Part shown: in pieces, positions 9,181 to 17,234 of the stretch
Numbering within the stretch: position 1 is the stretch's first letter
Layout of the letters: every line of letters begins with the position of its first letter
Assembly: GCA_017547845.1 (NCBI GenBank)
Contig: JAFYNZ010000032.1
Span: 1 to 44,658 of the forward strand
Length of the DNA stretch: 44,658 nt
From: Muribaculaceae bacterium
GTDB lineage: Bacteria; Bacteroidota; Bacteroidia; Bacteroidales; Muribaculaceae
Direction of reading: 5' to 3'
The notes under the pieces: model-generated
Seen by the model: only the letters and a program-made list of their open reading frames with translations
The model's database searches: none
Told to the model about the DNA's origin: nothing
Program-made: the position numbers and the translations under genes

Positions 9181-9957
9181 ATGCAAAAAGAGATAGTTAT
9201 CGACTCCATCAAGCTCAACTACAACGAGATTGGTCCCCAAGATGGTGCACCGATTATCATGATGCATGGTTGGGGTTGCAACCACACCACCCTCGCCAGC
9301 ATTGAAAAAATTGTCGGCGAACGCATGCATGTCTTCAACATCGACCTCCCCGGTTTCGGCAAAAGTTCCGAGCCTAACGAAGTGTGGGGCGTAGAAGACT
9401 ATACACGCCTTATCGAGAAATTCATCGAGCGACTGGGCATCGTCAATCCTGTGTTGCTCGGACACTCTTTCGGTGGTCGTGTCTCAATCCTCCTATCCTC
9501 ACGCAATAAGGTCAACAAGGTGATCCTCACAGACGCAGCCGGCGTAAAACCTCGTCGCTCTGCTCGCTACTACATCAAGGTCTATAGCTTCAAAGCCGTC
9601 AAACACACCCTATTGACACTCTTTGGCAAAGAAAAGGGTGGCAAAATGCTCGACCGATATCGTGGCAAAGCAGGCTCAAGCGACTACAACAATGCTTCGC
9701 CAATGATGCGTGCCATCCTCAGTCGTTGTGTCAACGAAGACCTCAAGCACGTCATGCCCCTCATCAAAGCTCCTACTCTGCTCATCTGGGGTGAAAATGA
9801 CACTGCTACTCCCCTCTCCGACGCAAAAACCATGGAGCAACTCATCCCAGATGCCGGACTCGTTAGCTTCCCCGGATGTGGTCACTACAGCTTCCTCGAC
9901 AATCCTATCGGCTACAAAGCTGTCATCAAAGAATTTCTTAAAAACGAACTTAAATGA
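9181..9957 (+). CDS. Alpha/beta hydrolase
   Basis: This 258-residue alpha/beta-hydrolase-fold protein has the oxyanion-hole motif MMHGWGCN (about 27-34), nucleophile Ser96 in LLGHSFGGR, an acidic residue in LLIWGENDTATP and the catalytic His in FPGCGHYSFLD. The substrate is unknown. No signal peptide is seen, so it is probably cytoplasmic. Its stop codon overlaps the start of the MurF-like membrane ligase (ATGA), which implies coupled translation and a related role. Confidence 0.9.
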   Translation: MQKEIVIDSIKLNYNEIGPQDGAPIIMMHGWGCNHTTLASIEKIVGERMHVFNIDLPGFGKSSEPNEVWGVEDYTRLIEKFIERLGIVNPVLLGHSFGGRVSILLSSRNKVNKVILTDAAGVKPRRSARYYIKVYSFKAVKHTLLTLFGKEKGGKMLDRYRGKAGSSDYNNASPMMRAILSRCVNEDLKHVMPLIKAPTLLIWGENDTATPLSDAKTMEQLIPDAGLVSFPGCGHYSFLDNPIGYKAVIKEFLKNELK

Positions 9958-11537
9958 TATCAATTCTCGTCGCAATATCACTTGTCATAAGTGGTCTCTA
10001 CCTCATCATCAACTTCAAGCATGACATCCACATGCTTCAGCAAAACAGCTACCGCATCGACCGCTATTGGCGTTGGCTCAAAAACAGCAACATGTGGAAC
10101 GCTTCAGAATTCATCGACATGGCTCTGCTTATGCTTCTGATGTCGACCCTAATGCCTTCCCAAATAGCTGCACTCATAATTGCCATCGTAGCCGCAGTCA
10201 AAATCGTATATACGCTCCGTCGTAAATTCAAGAAGCCACTCGTATTCACCAAACGCGTATGGCGCATCTACGGCACAGCCGGCACATTGGCTACTCTTGG
10301 CTACATCGCTGCCATCATCTTCGGTGGCGGAGTCGACAACCCTCTCATTCCACTTGCTGTGCTGCTCATCATGTCGGGACTCTCATGGGTCATCATCATG
10401 CTGACAGTCGTAATCCTCACCCCGGTAGAAAACGCTATCAACCGCCGTTTCTACAACGAAGCAGCATCTATCCTTCGCTCAATGCCCGACCTCAAAATAG
10501 TCGGTATCACTGGTAGTTTCGGCAAAACAAGCACCAAACATTATCTCCATCGCATCCTCTCAGAGACCTACGATGTGCTCATGACTCCGGGTTCCTACAA
10601 CACTCCGATGGGCGTAATACGCACTATCCGCGAGATGATGAAGCCCTACAACCAGGTTTTCATCTGCGAAATGGGAGCTAAACAAGTGGGCGACATCAAA
10701 GAAATATGCGACCTCGTACACCCTCACATGGGTATCATCACCGCTGTCGGACCAATGCACCTTGAGTCTTTCCGTAGCATCGAAAACGTTCAGGCCACTA
10801 AATTCGAACTCGCTGACGCTCTCCCTGCCGATGGACTCGCTGTCATCAACAACGACTTTGAATACTGTGCCAATCGCAAAGTAAGCAACGTCAATGCCCT
10901 TCGCTACGCCGTAAGCAATCCCGACAATGCCGACTATAAAGCCGTAGACGTTCAATACACCCCTTACGGCACCACTTTCCGCATCGTTGGCCCTAACTCA
11001 TTCTCCATCGACCTCAAGACACAACTCATCGGCGAATGCAACATCTCCAACCTCATCGCTGCAGTCATCATCGCCATCAAGCTCGATGTGCCTGCCGACC
11101 GCATACAATACGCCGTAGCACAGATTGAGCAAGTGGAACACCGTCTCAACCTCAAACGCACAGCCGGTGGCGTCAACATCATCGACGATGCTTTCAACTC
11201 CAACCCTGCAGGCTCACGCATGGCTGTCGACGTACTAAGCCACTTCAACACTGGCAAACGCATCATCGTCACACCGGGCATGATCGAACTCGGAGACAAG
11301 CAATACGAGCTCAACAAAGCCCTTGGAGAGCACATCGGTCGCAACCTCGACGTAGCAATCATCGTCGGTGAATACAACCGTCAAGCCCTCCTCGAAGGCG
11401 TCAAGACAGGCCAAATCGCAGAAGAAAATATCCACGCTGTCGACAGCTTCAACGAAGCCCAAGCATTGCTTGCTCGTATCCTCCAAAGCGGCGACACAGT
11501 CCTCTACGAAAACGACCTCCCCGACACCTTCAAATAA
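9954..11537 (+). CDS. Membrane-anchored MurF-like Mur ligase
   Basis: This is an ATP-dependent Mur-ligase-family enzyme. Residues about 1-160 form a hydrophobic region with roughly five membrane segments (about 2-18, 52-68, 70-88, 108-125, 130-155) in place of the usual MurF N-terminal UDP-binding domain. The catalytic part follows: P-loop GITGSFGKTST with Lys191, then ATKFELADAL, which corresponds to the carbamylated-lysine region, and the MurF-type DDAFNSNPAGSRMAVDVL. Annotation as UDP-MurNAc-tripeptide:D-Ala-D-Ala ligase is possible. The membrane domain and coupling to an alpha/beta hydrolase suggest a specialised amide ligase instead. The total is 527 residues. Confidence 0.85.
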   Translation: MISILVAISLVISGLYLIINFKHDIHMLQQNSYRIDRYWRWLKNSNMWNASEFIDMALLMLLMSTLMPSQIAALIIAIVAAVKIVYTLRRKFKKPLVFTKRVWRIYGTAGTLATLGYIAAIIFGGGVDNPLIPLAVLLIMSGLSWVIIMLTVVILTPVENAINRRFYNEAASILRSMPDLKIVGITGSFGKTSTKHYLHRILSETYDVLMTPGSYNTPMGVIRTIREMMKPYNQVFICEMGAKQVGDIKEICDLVHPHMGIITAVGPMHLESFRSIENVQATKFELADALPADGLAVINNDFEYCANRKVSNVNALRYAVSNPDNADYKAVDVQYTPYGTTFRIVGPNSFSIDLKTQLIGECNISNLIAAVIIAIKLDVPADRIQYAVAQIEQVEHRLNLKRTAGGVNIIDDAFNSNPAGSRMAVDVLSHFNTGKRIIVTPGMIELGDKQYELNKALGEHIGRNLDVAIIVGEYNRQALLEGVKTGQIAEENIHAVDSFNEAQALLARILQSGDTVLYENDLPDTFK

Positions 11538-11575
11538 CCAATTCTCAGAAAGATTAATCATCAGAGAACGTAATC

Positions 11576-11621
11576 TCATCTATAGCATCTATTATATCTA
11601 TAATATCTATTGTATCTATAG
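11576..11621. repeat. 9-bp-period minisatellite array 1
   Basis: Five imperfect 9-base units of the type TCTAT followed by four variable A/T-rich bases (for example TCTATTATA and TCTATTGTA) lie immediately after the MurF-like gene. Same orientation as array 3, opposite to array 2. Confidence 0.75.
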
Positions 11622-11655
11622 TTCCCCAGAGAAAACCACACAATGATAAACAACT

Positions 11656-11685
11656 AAAGGCAGTCCGCACCGGCTGCCTTTTCTC
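11656..11685 (+). terminator. Rho-independent terminator of the MurF-like gene
   Basis: AAAGGCAG (11656-11663) pairs perfectly with CTGCCTTT (11674-11681), and the loop contains an inner CCG/CGG pair. TTCTC follows. The AAAG...CTTT form suits either direction, and the site lies between convergent genes. Confidence 0.85.
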
Positions 11686-11690
11686 ATATT

Positions 11691-11745
11691 AGTACTATAG
11701 ACACTATAAATACTATAAATACTATAGATCCTATAAATCCCTAAA
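11691..11745. repeat. 9-bp-period minisatellite array 2 (inverted)
   Basis: About six 9-base units such as ACTATAGAC, ACTATAAAT and CCTATAAAT are present. They are the reverse complement type of arrays 1 and 3, so the spacer contains inverted arrays that could pair with each other. Confidence 0.75.
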
Positions 11746-11837
11746 GGGACCCAAGACCACAAATTCCCTCAGTCAATGCAATAGACAGCATCTAATCTAT
11801 CAATAGCACCCAAGTAGCCATGCCATCTGTTAATCCA

Positions 11838-11950
11838 CTGCATCTATGCCATCTATTACATCTATGATATCTATTGCTTCTATTATATCTATGATATCTA
11901 TAGTATCTATTGTATCTACTGCTTCTATTGTATCTATTGTATCTATAAAG
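11838..11950. repeat. 9-bp-period minisatellite array 3
   Basis: About twelve tandem 9-base units follow the pattern (T/C)ATCTATNN, for example TATCTATTG and TATCTATAG, with point differences such as CTTCTATTG. Because nine is a multiple of three, the complementary strand reads as repeated Tyr-Asn/His-Arg tripeptides in an open frame (11792-11986, minus). I regard that frame as a repeat by-product. Confidence 0.8.
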
Positions 11951-11966
11951 ACAGGCATAAACCTTC

Positions 11967-13556
11967 TCAATCGATAGTAGAGACAATGCTGATATGTTTC
12001 CCTACCAAGCGACGACGTTCCTTAATCATAGACTGCGGAATATCCTTGCAAGTAGACTTCATCACCACCCTACCAGGATAAATATAGCCATCGATAGAGT
12101 TTGGACATAGAGAGTCAGTATCAGCTTCAGGACGCATCAGAAGAGCCTCCTTACGGCTCTCAAGACGATACGTTGCTGTGTCATTGAGACAAGGTATCAC
12201 CTGCACAATTTCCGTAGAATTCAAGCCATAAATAGTCGCTCCATGCTCCAACTGCTTCTGCATATATCCCCATCCGTATGTCTTAGTCACCGGATTAGCA
12301 AAGCCACTGACAATATAAAAAAGTGATAAAGCGATGCCTAAAATTTGCGATGGTATCTTTGGCAATTTGCACAAAACCAACGGAAACACTAACGCAACAA
12401 TCGGCATCAACGGAAACGAATATCTCGACATCTTTAGCACAGCCGTATACTGCACCAAATAAATACTGATGATAGCAAAAATCGGTAACCACAGATATGC
12501 CTGAATCTTAAACAATTCCTTACCCCTACCCATAACAAGGATAAACGCAATTGCAAAAATCAAAAGCGACAATCCATAAATTTTGAAACTGCCATTTAAA
12601 ATATCTCTAACAAAAACATACTCCAAAACTTTCACAGGCGATTCAAACGCACGACTTGTATGAACAGTCTTATATAATATAAAATTGAAAAATCCGAGAT
12701 ACATAGCCCACGCAATCAACAATCCCAATAATGCAGAACAGACAATTAAAAACGACAACTTTTTATTATCAGTTTTGATTGATGCATATATAAGTACAAC
12801 ACCGATAAGCAACACATATATCGCATTGAGATAACCTGTCGACAAAGCACCGGCAACCGATATGGAAAACATCACGCCATAAAATGACAACGAAATATTT
12901 TGCTTCGAATACAGCTTATTAATATATGCGACAGAAACTAATGTCAAGAAAATCAAGAAAGTTTCAGCAAGCTGATATTCGCGAATCAATAGTGTATTTT
13001 CGATTGAAAGTGGCGTAGCAAAACATACAGCAAGTCCAACTAAAATTAAAACAATTTTATCCCCAAACAAAACTTTCAGCAACAATAGCATCAAAATAAA
13101 TGATACACAAAAAAGCAAAATATTTAAAATAAAACCCACACAAGAAATATAACCTACATCGATATCTTTAGGAGACAAATTAAATAAATCGGATAAATAA
13201 AACGATACTCTCAACAACATATAATACAAACTCGCGTGTGGAGTATCACCATTATTTAGCCATAAATGTTTTAAATCAGATGCAAAGTCTTCGTAATTAT
13301 CACAATCATTTTTTTCAAAATCCGAAGAAACATTTTCATCGAAAATTTTTGATTTTAAATCATTGCCGCTATAAATTCCATCATCAATCGCAGACCAATA
13401 ATGTGGATTATTATTGACCAACATCACCGAATAAATCTCATCAGTATGCAACTCTTTTTTCTCCTGAAAAGAATCAACTCGCAACAAAACCAAGAGAGCA
13501 AAGAGCAATGAAACAAATACGAGACCTAAAATATTTTTCTTGTGACCGGAAATCAT
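11967..13556 (-). CDS. Multi-pass membrane protein, GT-C/GT39-like
   Basis: This is probably a polyprenyl-phosphate-sugar-dependent glycosyltransferase of GT-C type. From the preferred ATG at 13556 it is 529 residues. A first membrane segment (about 8-25) is followed by an extracytoplasmic loop with an Asp-Glu pair (D39-E40 in ELHTDEIYS), the place where PMT/ArnT-type enzymes keep their catalytic acid. About ten further hydrophobic segments and a C-terminal periplasmic tail follow. The frame is open upstream to 13625, but MISGHKKNILG directly before the first membrane segment fits better. Base composition is clearly more AT-rich than in neighbouring genes, suggesting horizontal acquisition. 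The acceptor is unknown. Confidence 0.7.
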   Translation of the reverse strand: MISGHKKNILGLVFVSLLFALLVLLRVDSFQEKKELHTDEIYSVMLVNNNPHYWSAIDDGIYSGNDLKSKIFDENVSSDFEKNDCDNYEDFASDLKHLWLNNGDTPHASLYYMLLRVSFYLSDLFNLSPKDIDVGYISCVGFILNILLFCVSFILMLLLLKVLFGDKIVLILVGLAVCFATPLSIENTLLIREYQLAETFLIFLTLVSVAYINKLYSKQNISLSFYGVMFSISVAGALSTGYLNAIYVLLIGVVLIYASIKTDNKKLSFLIVCSALLGLLIAWAMYLGFFNFILYKTVHTSRAFESPVKVLEYVFVRDILNGSFKIYGLSLLIFAIAFILVMGRGKELFKIQAYLWLPIFAIISIYLVQYTAVLKMSRYSFPLMPIVALVFPLVLCKLPKIPSQILGIALSLFYIVSGFANPVTKTYGWGYMQKQLEHGATIYGLNSTEIVQVIPCLNDTATYRLESRKEALLMRPEADTDSLCPNSIDGYIYPGRVVMKSTCKDIPQSMIKERRRLVGKHISIVSTID

Positions 13557-13749
13557 ATATAAATTACAAATCAAAATAGCTACAGGATTTATCATGCACA
13601 AGTGTTTGCACGGACAAATTTGCAAATTAAATCATAGACACTAATGCTGCATGGCAAGTTGAATCCTCACACATCTTTCATAGCATCAAAAAATCGACAG
13701 ACCGACAATCTCACAACTGAAGAGGAGTGCACAATGTCGATTATATCCA

Positions 13750-14253
13750 TCATCTCTGCGGAACAAACGTTTCATAGCTATTATCGTCATAAAAAACGGT
13801 AATACTCTTCACTTTGCGCAGATTTTCGCTATTTTGAGCTATTTTGAGATGAATATTAGATGGCTGTTGAGGATTCGTAACAACCTTACTACCAACGAAT
13901 TGAGGGGCAATTACCGGGGTAGTTAACTCGTTCTCCTTCTCGTTTTCATCTGCATCTGCATCATCGTCCATGAATTTAGAAGCCTCAGACGCTAACGCCA
14001 CACTGAGTGGAGTCGGGTTAAGCATGTTGCCTTCACCGAACATCAACCAGAGAACTGAGAGCTCCGGATAACGCTCGTGAATCTGTCTAACGATGACATC
14101 GCTGATCTTTTTATTTCGACCGTTTAGAAGCTGCGAGAGAGAAGGGCGGGGGATACCACACTGATCAGCAAACTGTGAGTTGCTAATGCCCATTTTTTCC
14201 ATGAAGAGTTTTAGACGAATAGCTACATTTTCTTCTTCCATAGGTGTTTCCAT
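13750..14253 (-). CDS. XRE-like helix-turn-helix regulator
   Basis: From ATG 14253 (METPMEEEN) the product is 167 residues. An N-terminal cro/C1-type HTH spans about 10-70, with the helix-turn-helix in SNSQFADQCGIPRPSLSQLL. A low-complexity acidic linker of Asp/Glu repeats lies near 92-105. A C-terminal segment (VKSITVFYDDNSYETFVP) is reminiscent of a short beta-rich domain found in Bacteroidales HTH proteins. The frame is open to 14295, but the promoter at 14273-14303 lies inside that extension, so the later ATG is preferred. It borders the 2.9-kb gene desert. Targets are unknown. Confidence 0.82.
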   Translation of the reverse strand: METPMEEENVAIRLKLFMEKMGISNSQFADQCGIPRPSLSQLLNGRNKKISDVIVRQIHERYPELSVLWLMFGEGNMLNPTPLSVALASEASKFMDDDADADENEKENELTTPVIAPQFVGSKVVTNPQQPSNIHLKIAQNSENLRKVKSITVFYDDNSYETFVPQR

Positions 14254-14272
14254 GCGTTTACAATTTACAATG

Positions 14273-14303
14273 CAAATGTAATCATTAAAACGCAAACTGC
14301 AAA
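14273..14303 (-). promoter_or_regulatory. Promoter of the HTH regulator
   Basis: On the minus strand TTTG (14303-14300) is followed after 19 bases by TACATTTG (14280-14273), a full match to the Bacteroidetes consensus. Transcription would start near 14268, about 15 nt before the ATG at 14253. TTTGC motifs recur around it and could be operator half-sites. Confidence 0.75.
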
Positions 14304-15752
14304 CTATTTAGACAATTAAATTTCGAAAACAATTAAAATTTTCATTTGATGACTCAAAGCTCTGTAATTGCAATTCTACACTAAAATAAACGAAGCAACC
14401 CTTTAGGTTTTCAAGGCATTTCACTCATTTTCAAGCACTTATAGCATCACAACATTACCAATCCACGGACATACTGGCATTCTTATACCAGTTTCTTGCT
14501 ACACCACTTTAATCATTTATTCTATATCACTCATTTTCAATGTATTACATTCTATGTTAATAAATCTTAACGAGCAAAATTAGTGATTTCAAACTGCTTG
14601 CGAGAGTAAATTAGCAAAGCAAAACAGCTATTTAAATTACCAATTTGTAAACCGATAATTTGCAGTTGTCTCTTCCATATACCAAACTAACCCTATTTAC
14701 ATTTACATAATTCACGTTTGCATCTCATCCGGCTCTACCTCCATGCCGAGAGGCTGCACAACACCTACCCAACACGAAAAATTGACCAATGCAAAATTTT
14801 TGCATCAAGCCACTCTCCCACTCATAAACAAGGGTCATTGCTTCAACTCGCCGACATATCTGTATTTGCGACCATAATTACGAATTGCAAATCTTGTTAA
14901 AACCTCAGAACGTTAACAATACCGAATTTTACACCCAATACACTGATTTATAACGGATTACAAACATAATTTGCAAACTCAATTTCTTAATCAAATAGAA
15001 TTTACAGACTATAATTTCGCAAATTTACGTTCCTATCCCCTACTCGATCGTCAATTTGTAATTTTCTGAACTCAGCACCATCATATTCAACTTGCACATT
15101 CCAAATTTCCTCGGTCGCCCGATACCCTATTGAGTCAAATAAAATTGCTTAACCACTTCTACTCTACCATCTCGCATCTGGCAAACAATTAGTGACTTTA
15201 CCATCACCGGCAACCAAAACTCGTACACCCTCATTGCACTACCCCAATCTCGCTCTCTCTTAAATCACTGGATCTGTATTTACTCAGACACACATCAAAT
15301 GCTTGTCGACAATGGTAGTGCCAACTTCTCTCACTGGAATATAAACTATAGCTATCAAAAATTTCAAATCCTGCTATTTTCTGTACATTGTGACCTTAAC
15401 TCGCTCATTTTGCGAGAATCCAAAATTTTCGACCACAACAACACTCAATTTAAAATATTAAATTCTCAGCGAGTTAACTTTTTCACAAATTTTTTCACTA
15501 ACCTCGCCAGCAAAGTCAGACGTCTTATGCTCCAGAGTGTGAATTTCGATCGGCATTACAAATTTTACAAAGCCAAGCATCATACGATTATCATAATCAC
15601 TACTCCTACTTCCCAACTCATATATTAATCAAATTTTGCAGGCGATAAAATTGGGAACAAAAAAAACAGAGCCAATCCACCCCGCCGAAATCTTCTATAA
15701 AGAAAACTATGAAACTATAGACTCCTCTACCATCTAATTAAGATTTCCGCTG
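14304..15752. other. AT-rich gene desert, left part
   Basis: No gene can be supported. Short open frames (14718-14900 plus; 15299-15628 plus, 109 codons) have no recognisable domain, no promoter match and atypical composition. Visible small structures are a 14-base direct repeat TCACTCATTTTCAA (14421-14434 and 14527-14540), a CTCGC/GCGAG hairpin at 15400-15416, and scattered AATTTGCAAA-like palindromic motifs. The plus strand is richer in C than G throughout. Confidence 0.6.
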
Positions 15753-16380
15753 CAAACAAATTCCATCACATCTACACAAAACAACTTCAATCAAATAACA
15801 AAATAAACAAATCTCCATAAAACATAAAACAAAACCAACAATCCCAAAACAAAAAATCAATAAATCCAAAAACACACAACCAAACAACAAAAAAACAATC
15901 GCTAATATTTTAGATATAAAAGCAAACAAAAAAGAATCCACACTCCAACAAAAAATATATTACATAAAACTACTAAAACAATAATTTATCCATAATATAA
16001 AAACACCAACAACAATATAACTAAAAATCAAGATTACAGACAAAACAATAAACCAACAAAATATTTTAATCAATACACTTTATAAAATAAAATTATCAGT
16101 AAAACAATCACACAAAACACAACACTAAAATATCAATATTTTCAGTCATATTTTCAACTAATATATTTCCGCTCTACAACCACAATAATTTCCAAAAACA
16201 CAGCAACTTAACAATCCTAAAAACATAGCAACACATCATAACATATTTACACTCTAAAGATAAAGTACACACCACAAAATCACACACTTTAAAATCTCAT
16301 ATACATCATTAATCAAACATCTTCGAATCACAAACATCAAAACACCAAATCCCAAAAGTCAGCAATCACTGCTACAACTA
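15753..16380. other. Extremely G-poor tract
   Basis: By hand count, 15781-16380 contains 17 G in 600 bases (2.8%), while C is plentiful (30 in the first 120 bases of that stretch). The G-free runs include 15753-15900 (148 bases) and 15935-16031 (97 bases). The bases are mainly A and C with some T. The complementary strand is accordingly nearly C-free. A 67-codon minus frame here (15738-15941, GTG start, very hydrophobic) is most simply explained by the T/G-rich composition. No gene or RNA family recognised. Confidence 0.85.
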
Positions 16381-16471
16381 CCCTCCTATTTTCATTTAAA
16401 ATTTCTTTTCGCCGCGTAAGGGAATAGTATATTCTCATAAAACAAAAATATATGTCTAAGGCACGAAATTT

Positions 16472-16585
16472 ATGAACCTGACAAACACCTATGTAAGATT
16501 AAACGAATTACTCCCATCGGCAGAATTGCTACTGCAACAATCGATTCTTAAAGCAAAACAAATCCCTTTAATAAAAACCACATAA
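16472..16585 (+). other. Possible 37-codon ORF, doubtful
   Basis: An ATG-initiated frame (MNLTNTYVRLNELLPSAELL and 17 more residues) ends at TAA 16583-16585, just before the first 48-bp hairpin repeat. It has ordinary composition, unlike the G-poor tract to its left. I recognise no family. It could be a remnant or a small protein, and evidence is weak. Confidence 0.15.
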
Positions 16586-16593
16586 AACATCTT

Positions 16594-16641
16594 ACAAGCA
16601 GCAATAGACGGCCTCTGATGACCGTCTCTCCTATCTTCTAA
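16594..16641. repeat. 48-bp hairpin repeat, copy A
   Basis: This element matches copy B at 16840-16887 at 45 of 48 positions. It contains AGACGG...CCGTCT flanking a 10-base loop, followed by CTCCTATCTTCTAA. It may be a terminator-like or recombination-associated element. Confidence 0.75.
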
Positions 16642-16669
16642 CGCTACATATCCTTATCACCTAACTTAT

Positions 16670-16839
16670 GATATATCGACCATTTTGCCCAAGATATTGA
16701 GGCGTGAACTAAGCATCAATATCCACGGACTGAATACTAAAAACAAGCATATACTGTTCTATGGCAACTTCCTGATGTTTTTCTCATTCTATCTGCTTGT
16801 GCCGATCCTGCCCTGGTCCAACCCATCAACTATCCCATC
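16670..16839 (+). pseudogene. N-terminal remnant of an MFS transporter
   Basis: Read from 16670, the plus strand encodes a stretch ending in HILFYGNFLMFFSFYLLVPI, then LPW. This is the first membrane helix region typical of major-facilitator drug/sugar exporters (LFY.NFL.FFSFYLL.P.LP). No ATG is present in this frame. The homology stops at about 16820 and the frame then runs into the second hairpin repeat and a stop (TGA 16862-16864). About 50 residues survive of an expected 390 or so. It is flanked by the two 48-bp repeat copies. Confidence 0.65.
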
Positions 16840-16887
16840 ACAAGCAGCGAGAGACGGCCTCTGATGACCATCTCTCCTATCTTCTAA
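16840..16887. repeat. 48-bp hairpin repeat, copy B
   Basis: Second copy, in direct orientation, starting 246 bases after copy A. AGAGACGG and CCATCTCT can pair with one mismatch. One change relative to copy A breaks a pair in the inner stem while another extends the outer stem, so hairpin potential is retained. Confidence 0.75.
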
Positions 16888-17234
16888 GTATTCTTAATAT
16901 GGCGAGGTAAACACAAACAGAGGGAAGACCTCTGGATGTGGCTGACTCCACAAGCGCCACGATAAAGAACAAGCCAATCGGCTGTCTTGACAAGCTTCGC
17001 CGTCCATCAATGATGTGAGCCACTGATAGTTGAAGTTATTGACAAATGCTCACATAGACATCGAGGCCTTCCTTTAGGCAGTATAACTTCAACTGCAATT
17101 GCAGACCTATATTATCTATCGCAGACAGACCATGACTTGAACTGCTTAGAGAAATCGTTGTCCTTATCATCGACGAAGATGAATGCAAGGAAGTTATTAA
17201 CGTTGTGACGACTAAACTACCGGAGAACGAATAC
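16888..17234. other. Degenerate spacer before hom
   Basis: No intact gene is seen. On the minus strand a 33-codon patch ending at the stop at 17116-17118 reads FLAFIFVDDKDNDFSKQFKS and has protein-like composition, but its frame is closed upstream (TAG) and I recognise no family. Together with the MFS remnant this suggests decayed genes. Confidence 0.4.

Noticed and set aside
11576-11950. CRISPR array
   Set aside because: The repeat period is 9 bases with no unique spacers and no cas genes nearby.
11792-11986. Minus-strand protein with Tyr-Asn-Arg repeats
   Set aside because: The repeats are the direct translation of the 9-bp minisatellite, and the frame overlaps the 3' end of the GT-C-like gene.
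14254-14295. Upstream start of the HTH gene adding 14 residues
   Set aside because: The extension overlaps the -7 element of a full consensus promoter, so it would not be transcribed.
14718-14900. 60-codon plus-strand ORF in the gene desert
   Set aside because: Same reasons: short, no domain, no promoter, composition of the surrounding spacer.
15299-15628. 109-codon plus-strand ORF in the gene desert
   Set aside because: It has no recognisable domain, no consensus promoter and composition unlike genuine genes nearby.
15738-15941. 67-residue hydrophobic protein on the minus strand
   Set aside because: The hydrophobicity follows from the T/G-rich strand of the G-poor tract; GTG start and no promoter.
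13750-17234. Prophage or integrative element
   Set aside because: Besides one HTH gene there is no integrase, structural or replication gene, nor clear attachment sites.
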